From: a virus
IMG/VR virus record: IMGVR_UViG_3300042691_012242
Span: 1 to 27,648 of that record
Direction: 5' to 3' (one strand)
Length of the DNA stretch: 27,648 bases
Positions 14,443 through 22,690 of this stretch are shown here, piece by piece (within the stretch, counting starts at the first letter, position 1; the number at the start of each line of letters is the position of its first letter). Below the pieces are notes generated by a model, which saw only the letters and a program-made list of their open reading frames with translations, was not told the origin of the DNA and did no database searches. Made by a program: the position numbers and the translations under genes.

Positions 14443-16104
14443 TTAAGACCAATTCGATGTGGCAACGCCAGAATTTCCTGCTGAGTTAGAGGCATACACA
14501 GTAAAATATGCCCACAATCCATTTCCAGAATTCATTGATTGAGTAAATGAAGTTCCTGTTGTGTTTCCGCTTGCTGTTGAATTAATAGTTCCACCGTTTG
14601 ATGAAGATTGATAAAGTGTCCAATAGTAAGTTATTGGGGTTGATCCAGTAGAGGCTGTCCATGTTCCAGTCCATGAAGGTCCAGTTGAGTATGTGTTAGT
14701 TGCATTTGTTGGAGTGCTTGGTGCGGTTGCACCTCCACCACCTGGGGCAGTCCAAGAAATGCTTTCTGTATCTGTGTGTCCAGTAGATGAGGTAACTGTT
14801 AATGAAATGCTATATGTTGTTCCAGCGGTATGTGTTCCAATATATTTTTGTCTATCTGCATCTGCTGTACCACTAAATGATGTTCCTCCTCCAGCGCCAC
14901 CAGTTGATGGACTTACAGACATTGACCAATAATCTTGATAGTCTACAGTCCAATTAACATATGTTAGCGTACCGCTATTTGTTACAGTTAAACTTCCTAT
15001 GGTTGGAACTAATGGGGTTACTGTCCATTGAGCATATAAAGTTTGAGATGAATTGGGAGAAAAGCTTGATCCAGCATCAACTATTTTAGATCCTCCAGAT
15101 GTATTATTCCACCATCCAGTACAAGTATATCCAGATCTTGTTGGTGTTGGTGCAGTAACTAAATCTCCAGAGTTTACAGAACTTGAAGTAGGAGAAACAG
15201 AGCCACCGTTAGCATTCCAAGAAATACTGTAAGTAATTATAGACCATTGTGCATACAAGGTAGTTGAGGATGTTGGGTAATATACTGATCCTCCGCCACC
15301 AACATAAGTTCCACCTGATGCTGCTGTATACCAACCTAAGAAAGCGTAATTAGTTCTACTTGGCGTAGGTAAAGAAATTCCTCCAGCATTTGTTCCGTTT
15401 GCAGATGTTGGTGAAACAGAACCACCGTTGGCATTAAAAGAAACAGAATACGATATAGCTGACCATTGTGCGTATATTGTTATATTTGAAGGTGGTGTAT
15501 AGTTGTTTCCAGTTGTACCTAAATATGTTCCTCCAGAAGTAGCAGTGTACCAGCCATTAAATGTGTGGTAATCTCTTGACGCACTTGGAAGTGAAACTGA
15601 TTGCCCAGCGGTAACAGTTGTAGAAGTTGAGGAATTTCCTAATACAATTCCTCCGTTAGCGTTATATGTTAATGTATAAGTTGATGCTTGAATTATTAAA
15701 CTATTTGATGTTGTAGATGGAGTTGGACCTCTACCATTGCTTACTGTAACTCTACATGTTATAGCATTACCGATATCTGCAGAAACCGTAACATACTGAT
15801 TTCCATTAGCGCCAGAAATATTTGAACCATTTCTTAGCCATTGATAGGCTGTAGTTGTGTATGAAAATGCTTTGTCGCTAGGAAAGCCTCTCCAGGTTCC
15901 ATCTGAAACTGTTAAGGTATTTCCTTGAATATTACTTCCTGTTATTGTTGGAGAGGTTATTAATACTGGATATTCTGGATACCACTGTCTCCATCCTGTA
16001 GATGTATTAACCCATCCTTTGGCAGCATCTTTCCATGCTCCATTAAAAACTTTTAGATTTTTGTATTCTTTCCAACTTGAGCCATTCCATATTCTGTTTG
16101 TCAT
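14443..16104 (-). CDS. Adhesin with Ig-like, three InlB B-repeat (Flg_new) and FN3-like domains
   Basis: A 553-residue protein. Residues 1-43 are Trp-rich with RIWNGSSWKEY and NGAWKDAAKGWVN. An Ig-like domain follows (about 46-139; TVSDGTWRGF to ITCRVTVSNGRG). Three InlB/Listeria-Bacteroides B-repeats occupy 142-214, 218-287 and 291-360, each opening like YTLTYNANGG and closing YAQW, with the internal LGWYTAASGGTYVG motif. A beta domain at about 365-455 and an FN3-like domain at about 460-553 complete it. Such arrays are usually extracellular binding or spacer modules on bacterial surface proteins. Here the gene sits between a collagen-like fibre and a LamG protein, so a virion adhesin is likely. 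A GAGG precedes ATG 16104 by about 8 bases. Confidence 0.8.
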   Translation of the reverse strand: MTNRIWNGSSWKEYKNLKVFNGAWKDAAKGWVNTSTGWRQWYPEYPVLITSPTITGSNIQGNTLTVSDGTWRGFPSDKAFSYTTTAYQWLRNGSNISGANGNQYVTVSADIGNAITCRVTVSNGRGPTPSTTSNSLIIQASTYTLTYNANGGIVLGNSSTSTTVTAGQSVSLPSASRDYHTFNGWYTATSGGTYLGTTGNNYTPPSNITIYAQWSAISYSVSFNANGGSVSPTSANGTNAGGISLPTPSRTNYAFLGWYTAASGGTYVGGGGSVYYPTSSTTLYAQWSIITYSISWNANGGSVSPTSSSVNSGDLVTAPTPTRSGYTCTGWWNNTSGGSKIVDAGSSFSPNSSQTLYAQWTVTPLVPTIGSLTVTNSGTLTYVNWTVDYQDYWSMSVSPSTGGAGGGTSFSGTADADRQKYIGTHTAGTTYSISLTVTSSTGHTDTESISWTAPGGGGATAPSTPTNATNTYSTGPSWTGTWTASTGSTPITYYWTLYQSSSNGGTINSTASGNTTGTSFTQSMNSGNGLWAYFTVYASNSAGNSGVATSNWS

Positions 16105-16106
16105 GG

Positions 16107-17861
16107 TTATGCCTCATGCTGTATATATATATCGCCTGTTGCTGTAGCTGTTGGTGGTGTAGCTGAAGTACCATAAAAAATTTTATTTCCGACTGCAGTC
16201 ATTCCATTAGAGTAAACATTAACGCTTCCAGGTCCTGTTGCGCCTGTTGCCCCTACTGGTCCAGTTGGTCCAGTTGCTCCTACTGAACCTTGTGGTCCAG
16301 TTGCTCCTGTTGGGCCAGCAACAGTGCTTGCTGTTCCACTAGCACCTGTTGCGCCAACTGGGCCTGTGGCACCAATTGGTCCTGTTGCACCTGTTGCGCC
16401 AACTGGGCCTGTGGCACCAGTGTCACCTTTATCTCCAGTTCTGGCAAAGGTGATTACTATGTCGTCATTATTACTGAATGTTGCTGCATTACCTGATACA
16501 TACGATCCAGATACAGTAAACCATCCAGTATTATCTGAAAGTCCAGATATTGTAAACAATGCAAAGACAGAATCATCGTTTTTCTTTGATACTCTAAAAT
16601 GTCCTTTAATTGTTGACGTAGAGTCATCAATTGTGTTTAAAAATGAGGATATATTTGTTGAAGAGTCATTTGATGAATCAATATACATTGCTGTAGCACT
16701 TGAAACTATTGCGTTATTAAATCTTACAAAACCCACTCCTGGATCTGCTGCTGTAATTGTTGTACTGTATGTGTAATCAAATGTTGCTCCGCCAAAGTTA
16801 CCAGCTGGACCTGTTGCACCTGTTGGGCCAGTTGCACCTACTCCTGTTGCACCTGTTGCACCTGTTGGGCCAGTTGCTCCTACTGGACCTGTTGCACCAA
16901 CTGGACCTGTTGCGCCTATTGCACCAACTGGACCTGTTGCGCCTGTTGCTCCAATTGGACCTGTTGCACCAACTGGACCTGTTGCGCCTGTTGCGCCAAT
17001 TGGGCCTGTTGCTCCATCTGGTCCAGTTGCACCAACATCACCTTGAATTCCCTGTACACCTGTTGCACCAATTGGACCTGTTGCACCAATTGAACCTGTG
17101 TTACCAACTGGACCCGTTGCTCCCGTTGCACCTATTTCGCCAATTGCACCTGTTGCACCTGTTGCTCCTGTTGCACCAACTGGCCCTGTTGCGCCAGTTG
17201 CACCAACTGAACCTGTTGCACCTACTGGACCTTGTAATGGTCCAACATTAATCCATTGTGATCCATCCCATATATGCAAATCTCCATCAATTACATAGCC
17301 ATCGCCAAGAGATCCTGTTAGTGGAAGTTCGGATACATTTGCTAAAGATCCTTTAATTGTAACGCCTGCACCTTGTGGACCAGTTGCGCCAGTTACACCT
17401 TGTGGTCCTGTTGCGCCTGTAGGTCCAATTGGACCTGTTGCACCTACTGTACCTGTAGCACCTGTTGCGCCAACATTTCCTTGAATACCTTGTAACCCTG
17501 TTGCACCTGTTGCGCCAACATTTCCTTGAATACCTTGTGGGCCAGTTACACCAGTAGGACCAACTGGACCTGTAGAACCTGTTGCACCAACTGGACCTGT
17601 AGAACCTGTTGCGCCTACTGGACCTGTTGCACCTGTTGGGCCAGTTGCTCCTGTTAATCCTTGAACGCCTGTAGCGCCTGTTGCACCAACTGGACCTGTA
17701 GCACCAACTGAACCAGTTGGTCCTGTTGCGCCTGTAGGTCCAGAATGTGTTTCTAAATAGTCATCTATCTGTTCAGCTAGTGTTTGTAAATCTGCTGGAA
17801 CATTTGGTGGATCTGTCTGTAGGGGATAATGAAAATTTAATCCCGATGTGCTAGGTGCCAT
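16107..17861 (-). CDS. Collagen-like tail fibre or spike protein
   Basis: A 584-residue protein. Residues 1-40 are a short N-terminal domain ([20 protein letters not shown]). Gly-X-Y repeats occupy about 41-163, 212-350 and 478-556. They are separated by a small domain at about 165-211 ([31 protein letters not shown]) and a beta domain at about 352-477 ([20 protein letters not shown] to [13 protein letters not shown]). The C-terminus is [19 protein letters not shown]. The dominant triplets are GAT, GPV, GPT and GPI: Pro is only in X, Thr mostly in Y. A triple-helical trimeric fibre is expected. There is no Shine-Dalgarno; TGG-TATAAT ends 7 bases before ATG 17861. The adjacent glycosyltransferase suggests Thr O-glycosylation, as known for BclA of Bacillus. 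Confidence 0.88.
   Translation of the reverse strand: MAPSTSGLNFHYPLQTDPPNVPADLQTLAEQIDDYLETHSGPTGATGPTGSVGATGPVGATGATGVQGLTGATGPTGATGPVGATGSTGPVGATGSTGPVGPTGVTGPQGIQGNVGATGATGLQGIQGNVGATGATGTVGATGPIGPTGATGPQGVTGATGPQGAGVTIKGSLANVSELPLTGSLGDGYVIDGDLHIWDGSQWINVGPLQGPVGATGSVGATGATGPVGATGATGATGAIGEIGATGATGPVGNTGSIGATGPIGATGVQGIQGDVGATGPDGATGPIGATGATGPVGATGPIGATGATGPVGAIGATGPVGATGPVGATGPTGATGATGVGATGPTGATGPAGNFGGATFDYTYSTTITAADPGVGFVRFNNAIVSSATAMYIDSSNDSSTNISSFLNTIDDSTSTIKGHFRVSKKNDDSVFALFTISGLSDNTGWFTVSGSYVSGNAATFSNNDDIVITFARTGDKGDTGATGPVGATGATGPIGATGPVGATGASGTASTVAGPTGATGPQGSVGATGPTGPVGATGATGPGSVNVYSNGMTAVGNKIFYGTSATPPTATATGDIYIQHEA
16210..17750 (-). repeat. Gly-X-Y coding repeat region (9-base periodic DNA)
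   Basis: Multiples of the nine- and eighteen-base unit encoding GAT-GPV/GPI recur, seen on the plus strand as ggacctgttgcaccaact-like runs. Two non-repeat stretches (about 17230-17370 and 16430-16805) interrupt it. Such DNA is prone to copy-number change, so fibre length may vary between related phages. Confidence 0.75.
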
Positions 17862-17868
17862 ATTTTTT

Positions 17869-17877
17869 ATTATACCA
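17869..17877 (-). promoter_or_regulatory. Extended -10 promoter TGGTATAAT, probably leaderless collagen-like mRNA
   Basis: The minus strand reads TGG TATAAT at the 3' end of the glycosyltransferase gene, 7 bases before ATG 17861. No -35 is recognisable. The start codon has no Shine-Dalgarno. This would uncouple fibre expression from that of the modification genes upstream. Confidence 0.55.
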
Positions 17878-18946
17878 TCTGGTGAGTTATAATATCTTCC
17901 TCATACCAGCCTTCCCCCCATAATTTTGACAAATTATAGAAGTATTTCTCATACTGATATTTTACAGTATCTACTGAATAAAGCGAAATTGCTCTATTTC
18001 TTATATACTCTGGGTTCAAGGATTTTACGTCCTCTGCCGCCTTGCAAAAATCTTCAAACATTCTACATCTATATCCTGTCTTTCCTTGCTCTACAGTCTC
18101 CGTAAATGCACCCCAGTCAGTTGTAATTACTGGAGTGCCGCAAGCCTGTGACTCAATATTAACATTGCCGAAAGGCTCAATGTACAATGTTGGAACAAAT
18201 GTGGCAATGGCATTACCCATAAGCTTTGCCCTTTCTTCTGGTCCAACTGGACCAACATACTCTCCGTATCCGCTAAATTCTCCAGGTCCAGCAACTATTA
18301 ATCTCTTACCAAGTTTTTCACAGACCTGTTGAGCAATTTTCCAACCTTTACGATCTATAAGTCTTCCTATAAAAAAATAATAATCTTCTTTTTCTTTTAC
18401 CAGCGGAAACATTTCTGGGTCTAAGTAGCCTGGAATCACAGCATCAAAAAAGTGGCCATCAGCTTCAGAAGCATTTTTATATTGTGAATATATTGAATGC
18501 ATCCAAGAATACGATTCAAATACTCTAAATTTACTAAATACTCCAGCGTAACCTACACCGAACTCAACAGATATCATTTCTGGAAAACTATCTGCAATTA
18601 TTTTTTGTGCACTTCCACCAATTAAACATATAAAATCTTTTTTGCCTGCACGTTTTTGTATTTCTCTAACAACGTTTGCATTAAATAGCATCCAATGTGG
18701 TTGTCTTGAATCGAAGGAGCCAGAAGTAAAGTGTTTACCTTTTAATGATTTAATTCTTTGCTCTTCTGTTATGCATGTAATTAATTCATCACAGTCTGCT
18801 TCATTTTGTTCTCCAGCATAAAGATAAACTGTATGACCTAACGATTTCATCATATTGCAAAATCTACGTACTTTTTCTGTATATGCACAATTAACAAAAT
18901 CTTTAGTTGTTTGTGTATGTGGCAAAGAAACTACATGGAATATCAA
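17870..18946 (-). CDS. GT4-like glycosyltransferase (GT-B fold)
   Basis: A 358-residue enzyme, expected to transfer sugar from a nucleotide-sugar donor. The N-terminal domain begins [20 protein letters not shown]. The donor-binding C-terminal domain shows [18 protein letters not shown] (Arg195, Lys200), [15 protein letters not shown] and [20 protein letters not shown], containing the E-x7-E motif (Glu257, Glu265) of retaining GT4 enzymes. The start is TTG at 18946, immediately after the preceding TAG; AAAGGA lies about 12-14 bases upstream. It has no signal peptide or membrane segment and is therefore cytoplasmic. It lies last in the modification cassette and directly before the collagen-like fibre, the obvious candidate acceptor. 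Acting on host glycans or another virion protein cannot be excluded. Confidence 0.85.
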   Translation of the reverse strand: MIFHVVSLPHTQTTKDFVNCAYTEKVRRFCNMMKSLGHTVYLYAGEQNEADCDELITCITEEQRIKSLKGKHFTSGSFDSRQPHWMLFNANVVREIQKRAGKKDFICLIGGSAQKIIADSFPEMISVEFGVGYAGVFSKFRVFESYSWMHSIYSQYKNASEADGHFFDAVIPGYLDPEMFPLVKEKEDYYFFIGRLIDRKGWKIAQQVCEKLGKRLIVAGPGEFSGYGEYVGPVGPEERAKLMGNAIATFVPTLYIEPFGNVNIESQACGTPVITTDWGAFTETVEQGKTGYRCRMFEDFCKAAEDVKSLNPEYIRNRAISLYSVDTVKYQYEKYFYNLSKLWGEGWYEEDIITHQMV

Positions 18947-19498
18947 CTAGACCCAGTATCCTTTTGCAATGTATCGAGAGTTATTTCTTGCAATACCTTC
19001 TTCAATTTTAAAGTCTGAAGGAGCAATAATTATACTTCCAGCCTCTGGTTTAAATGAAGGTTTACCTTGGACTGTAACTTCTCCGCCGTCAAAAGAACTA
19101 TTTATATATAATGTTGCTGTATATTTACTGCTTGATACTGAATCTTGATAAAACTTTTCACTATCAATTTTTTTAACAAAATACGACGTGTCTAAATTTA
19201 CGTCTTCTGTTATATTGTTAAAAATTTTATATTGACTAAAACAATGATGAAATGTAGCTTTTAAATTATTGACTAGAAATAAAGTTCTTCCATCTATTGG
19301 TTTTTGCTCATTTGAAAAGTCTGAGGAAAAACTTTTTTCAGCCCCCCATTCAGTTGGCTTCCAATTACTTATCAAATTATGTCTTGATGGATCAGACTCT
19401 GTTTCTTCAATAAATTTTATATAATTGCCAATTTCTTGTAAACAATACGTAAAGTAAAAAACTTTCGGAGAAAGTTCTTGAAAAACATACATTGCCAT
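18947..19498 (-). CDS. Degenerate 2OG-Fe(II) oxygenase-like protein, probably non-catalytic
   Basis: A 183-residue protein with the scaffold of its neighbours: the opening VFQELSPKVFYFTYCLQEIG, then LYINSSFDGGEVTV in place of LNDDYEGGELSF, then FKPEAGSIIIAP and a final SRYIAKGYW. The metal site is lost. The HxD position reads Tyr-Gln-Asp (117-119), and the distal His segment SHTAHLxKSG reads DFKIEEGIARN. Only the candidate 2OG-binding Arg175 remains. It is also shorter than its paralogues (219-286 residues). It has a weak Shine-Dalgarno (AGAAAGA) and starts 12 bases after the preceding gene. It may be a binding or regulatory pseudoenzyme partner, or a decaying copy; the intact frame favours retention. 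Confidence 0.7.
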   Translation of the reverse strand: MAMYVFQELSPKVFYFTYCLQEIGNYIKFIEETESDPSRHNLISNWKPTEWGAEKSFSSDFSNEQKPIDGRTLFLVNNLKATFHHCFSQYKIFNNITEDVNLDTSYFVKKIDSEKFYQDSVSSSKYTATLYINSSFDGGEVTVQGKPSFKPEAGSIIIAPSDFKIEEGIARNNSRYIAKGYWV

Positions 19499-19510
19499 TT
19501 TTTTATCTTT

Positions 19511-20227
19511 CTATGCTGGTACAAAAACGCCGTCTACGTATTGACCTTTGTTAAGCCAAAATGAGGGAACCATATACTTGTTTCCGCTTTTAATCAGATG
19601 TGCCGTGTGGCTATATGGATCTGTTGAAGGGAAAATAACAACACTTCCTGCCTCTGGTTTTATTCCAAACATGGTTCTTTGTCTATTTCTTTCATCGTTA
19701 AAGTCTTCTATGGCAGCATAGTCAGAGCCAGTTAGAACTCCATCTTTAACATTAAATGATAGCTCGCCACCTTCATAGTCGTCATTAAGATACATAACCA
19801 ATGAATATCTTAGTCTTTTATCGCCTTCTTGCTGGTCAAAATGAGAGCCCATAAATGTACCTGGCATATATTTTTTAACTGCTGTATCGGTCATTAAAAT
19901 TATTTTTGCATCATCGTCTACCTGTTTTGCGTAATCTTCGCAAACCCTTTTCATGCCGTCAAAAATTTGATTATAAATATACTTAGCATCATCCAATATA
20001 TCTTCTTTACAATTTTTTGTTATTTGGTCCAATGACAAACATTTTATTCTTTTGTGTTCTCCATAAATATACATTTCTCCACTACAAGCTGACCACTCTT
20101 CCCAGCTTGTTATAAAGCTTGAAAAATTATCAGATTGTGTAGACTCGATTAGGTCTACCAATTTTTTAGGATCCTCTAGTACATTTTTGTAATAATATAC
20201 CTTGTCAAAAAGTTTTTCTGCTATCAT
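19511..20227 (-). CDS. 2OG-Fe(II) dioxygenase, prolyl-hydroxylase-like (6)
   Basis: A 238-residue double-stranded beta-helix enzyme. The iron triad is His129-x-Asp131 in MGSHFDQQEG and His207 in YSHTAHLIKSG, with Lys217 as the candidate 2OG-binding residue. The family signature LNDDYEGGELSF (residues about 148-158) and IKPEAGSVVIFP are intact. It is most like the preceding gene (20261-21070), sharing the SHTAHLxKSG and the DGVxTG insert, and so is probably a tandem duplicate. It has AGGAGG before ATG 20227 and its own extended -10 promoter (20251-20243). Reaction class is confident; substrate unknown. A neighbouring repeat protein is the favoured candidate. Confidence 0.85.
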   Translation of the reverse strand: MIAEKLFDKVYYYKNVLEDPKKLVDLIESTQSDNFSSFITSWEEWSACSGEMYIYGEHKRIKCLSLDQITKNCKEDILDDAKYIYNQIFDGMKRVCEDYAKQVDDDAKIILMTDTAVKKYMPGTFMGSHFDQQEGDKRLRYSLVMYLNDDYEGGELSFNVKDGVLTGSDYAAIEDFNDERNRQRTMFGIKPEAGSVVIFPSTDPYSHTAHLIKSGNKYMVPSFWLNKGQYVDGVFVPA

Positions 20228-20242
20228 ATTTCCTCCTAGTAA

Positions 20243-20251
20243 ATTATACCA
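20243..20251 (-). promoter_or_regulatory. Extended -10 promoter TGGTATAAT in the dioxygenase cluster
   Basis: The minus strand reads TGG TATAAT in the 33-base gap before ATG 20227, which is preceded by AGGAGG. It is identical to the motif before the collagen-like gene and would let genes 6, 7 and the glycosyltransferase be expressed apart from the upstream dioxygenases. Confidence 0.5.
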
Positions 20252-20260
20252 TTTTCAAAA

Positions 20261-21070
20261 TTATTTAAAAAGATCTTCTTTGTCTGGATAAACAAATTCT
20301 GGTTGCCAATTTGGATCTTGCTTAAATAATGCATCTTCTCCATTTGGATCTATCCAAAACATAGGAAGCATATACTTCCATCCTGATTTAACTAAATGTG
20401 CAGTATGGCTAAATGGTGAAGGTGATGGGAATATCACTATGCTTCCAGCCTCTGGTTTTATATAAAAATCAAACTTTCCTTCGTTTTCTGGATGAAGCAA
20501 ATCATCTTCTAGTGCCTCTGTAGTTCCAGTCACAACTCCATCTCTAATGCTAAATGAAAGTTCTCCACCTTCATAATCATCATTTGGCCAAACAACCAAG
20601 GAGTAAAGAAGTCTTGTATCTCCTTCTTGAGAGTCATGGTGGACCCCCATATAGTTACCAGACCTATATCTATGGACACCAAACTGCTCCAATAAAATTA
20701 AATCTCTATCTATATTCTGTTCCCGCTTATAGTCTTCACATACAGCCCTAACAGCATTAAACAATGGGTCTCTTATTTTTATGAAAAGTTCTTTTGCTTC
20801 ATCAGAAACATCTTTATCTATATTATAAACATTATTCAGCAAACAGAGCTTTTTATACCCGTAAACATATGGGTGTCCCATAGATCTATTAGAATCGACG
20901 TCCCATTGATTCCAGGGGGTAAGAAGTGGAAACATTTCTGGATGATTTTCAGAATCATTTACTGCGTCTAGCCACTCTTTCACATTAGGAATAGCATTTC
21001 TGTAATAATAAACTTGAGGATGCAGTTCTTCTCTAATCATTCCATTATCTAATACAGTTGTTTTTGTCAT
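20261..21070 (-). CDS. 2OG-Fe(II) dioxygenase, prolyl-hydroxylase-like (5)
   Basis: A 269-residue enzyme with an intact iron site: His144-His145-Asp146 (HxD, in YMGVHHDSQEG) and His222 in FSHTAHLVKSG, with Lys232 as likely 2OG ligand. WPNDDYEGGELSF and IKPEAGSIVIFP are typical of the cluster. It has a C-terminal extension of about 30 residues rich in Trp, Pro and Asp (ALFKQDPNWQPEFVYPDKED) not seen in the next copy. Its N-terminus (EELHPQVYYYRNAIPN) parallels the opening of the other copies. The start lies 1 base after the preceding stop. Closest in the window to 19511-20227. Confidence 0.85.
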   Translation of the reverse strand: MTKTTVLDNGMIREELHPQVYYYRNAIPNVKEWLDAVNDSENHPEMFPLLTPWNQWDVDSNRSMGHPYVYGYKKLCLLNNVYNIDKDVSDEAKELFIKIRDPLFNAVRAVCEDYKREQNIDRDLILLEQFGVHRYRSGNYMGVHHDSQEGDTRLLYSLVVWPNDDYEGGELSFSIRDGVVTGTTEALEDDLLHPENEGKFDFYIKPEAGSIVIFPSPSPFSHTAHLVKSGWKYMLPMFWIDPNGEDALFKQDPNWQPEFVYPDKEDLFK

Positions 21071-21071
21071 T

Positions 21072-21833
21072 TTAATTGTTGCCTCCCACTTTAAGTGCTA
21101 CTTCTTTTTTATCGGTTTGATCTGGTCCTGGGAGCATTCTTTCTCCACGCTCTTTCATCTCTGCCCACTTTGCAGCATCATCTGCCTGCCTCTTTCTTTG
21201 CTCAGCAATATCTTCTTCCCAAAGTGCTCTTTTTGCCTCATCATATTCTGCCTCTTCATTATCCCAAAATGATCCTATGGTCCATCTTTCTCCTTTAGTT
21301 ACCATTTGTACTTCATGAATGTTGTGATGCCCGCCATTAAATGCTACCAGCATTCCAGTTTTAGGCTGAATGGTAATATCATGATCTCTAAAATTTAAAG
21401 CTCCGCCTTCAAAATCATCATTTAGATATAGAAATGCTGCCCACTTACTTCTTTCAAAGGAATTATACTCGACAGAATCTATCGCAGTGTTATCAGAATG
21501 GAATCCCGCATAAGCACCTTCCACCCATTTTTGGCAATGGTAACTTACTAGTTTAACTGGCTTGCCCCTGCATATAGCAGTACCTTCTTGAATTTTATCT
21601 TGTAATACTGTAAAAAAATCTGATGGTAAATTAAAATTTAATTTATCTTCATCATCTGGTAGATTGGACGCAAATGAGTCATAAAATGAAATAGGGTCCC
21701 ACTGTAAAGTGCCTTTATCTGTAGAATGCTCCCAATATTTCAATATATTGCTACACTCTTCTTCAGTAAGAAAGTTTTCAAAAATTAAAACATCTTCTTT
21801 AATTCTTGTTTGGCTGTCTAAGTTGTATGTCAT
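21072..21833 (-). CDS. 2OG-Fe(II) dioxygenase, prolyl-hydroxylase-like (4)
   Basis: A 253-residue enzyme with HxD at His112-x-Asp114 (AGFHSDN), distal His173 (NIHEVQMV) and Arg183 (GERWTIGSFW) as the 2OG ligand. The N-terminal part (RIKEDVLIFENFLTEEECSN) resembles the canonical P4H-type opening, with a bind-and-cover helix. LNDDFEGGALNF and IQPKTGMLVAF follow the cluster pattern. Beyond the catalytic core, residues about 192-253 form a highly charged Glu/Lys/Arg/Ala-rich helix that the others lack, perhaps for protein contact. It overlaps the preceding gene by ATGA. Confidence 0.85.
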   Translation of the reverse strand: MTYNLDSQTRIKEDVLIFENFLTEEECSNILKYWEHSTDKGTLQWDPISFYDSFASNLPDDEDKLNFNLPSDFFTVLQDKIQEGTAICRGKPVKLVSYHCQKWVEGAYAGFHSDNTAIDSVEYNSFERSKWAAFLYLNDDFEGGALNFRDHDITIQPKTGMLVAFNGGHHNIHEVQMVTKGERWTIGSFWDNEEAEYDEAKRALWEEDIAEQRKRQADDAAKWAEMKERGERMLPGPDQTDKKEVALKVGGNN

Positions 21834-22690
21834 TGTATCCTCTCTGCTGTTTCAGAAATTTTTGCATAGTCAAGTGGTTGATATGCTCCGCTATTTATAC
21901 CTTCTTTAATTCTACCACGCTCTATTTCCGCCCAAGCATCTTTTCCATAAATTTGTTCTTGCTTTAGCCATTCTTCGGAACCCTCATAAAATCTCTGCCA
22001 ATGATTTCTTATAAAGTATTTTGGTTTTCCATATGTCTTTCTTACTCCATGTCTATAAAGCTCTCCTGGCTCCGACAAATAGTTTGGATCACCTGCTGGA
22101 AAAACTAAAACGTCACCAGCTTTAGGCTTATAATAAAATAGTTTATTTTCTCCTACAAGGAAATCTACTCCGCCACCATCATAATCGTCATTAAGATACA
22201 TAGTTGCAGTAACAGTAAATTTATACCCTCTATTGTTTTCATACTCAACTTGATAATCTGTATGCATATGCATCGCTAAATCAAAAATATTATCATCTAT
22301 TCCAGATTCAATTTCATACTTACATATTGAAGGCCCCATCATTTGCCACAATTTCATATCTTTTTGCTCTACATCATTATGAACAATTTTATCTTTTTCT
22401 ATTGGAACGTTATGTATTTCTGAATAATGTTGCGTTGTTGAATAAAATACATTAACAACGTCTTCCCACATTTCTTTTTCTGTTCTAGTTCTGTCATTAT
22501 CTGGCTTTCCGTCAAAATTTAACATATTAACTTCTTTGCCAAATGTGTACCAGCCTTTCCAATCACTCAAGATTGATCCTTCTGGATTTGTTTCGGATTC
22601 AATTATAGTTTTTGTAAGAAGGTTTATGTCTTTAAATGGATTGCTATACACAAAAATTTTTGGGTATATTTCTTTATACTCTAAAGTCAT
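21830..22690 (-). CDS. 2OG-Fe(II) dioxygenase, prolyl-hydroxylase-like (3)
   Basis: ATG 22690 is preferred: it overlaps the upstream stop as ATGA and has GGGAG about 11 bases upstream. A GTG six codons earlier is an alternative. The protein has 286 residues. The HxD is His143-x-Asp145 (MHMHTDYQVE), the distal His is His214 (YRHGVRKTYG), and Lys224 or Arg228 likely contacts 2OG. The signature LNDDYDGGGVDF is slightly altered (GGG for GGE). It also has KPKAGDVLVFP. The C-terminal about 50 residues (WQRFYEGSEEWLKQEQIYGK) are Trp/Glu-rich and helical. Confidence 0.85.
   Translation of the reverse strand: MTLEYKEIYPKIFVYSNPFKDINLLTKTIIESETNPEGSILSDWKGWYTFGKEVNMLNFDGKPDNDRTRTEKEMWEDVVNVFYSTTQHYSEIHNVPIEKDKIVHNDVEQKDMKLWQMMGPSICKYEIESGIDDNIFDLAMHMHTDYQVEYENNRGYKFTVTATMYLNDDYDGGGVDFLVGENKLFYYKPKAGDVLVFPAGDPNYLSEPGELYRHGVRKTYGKPKYFIRNHWQRFYEGSEEWLKQEQIYGKDAWAEIERGRIKEGINSGAYQPLDYAKISETAERIQ

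Noticed and set aside
14442-14522. Longer version of the first small coiled-coil protein
   Set aside because: It would overlap the InlB-repeat gene by 80 bases; the ATG at 14441 sits one base past that gene's stop and keeps the helical core.
16757-17251. Long plus-strand Leu/Gln-rich open frame over the collagen-like gene
   Set aside because: It is the antisense reading of Gly-X-Y repeat DNA; composition is Leu/His/Gln only and it has no ribosome site. The repeated DNA simply lacks stops in several frames.
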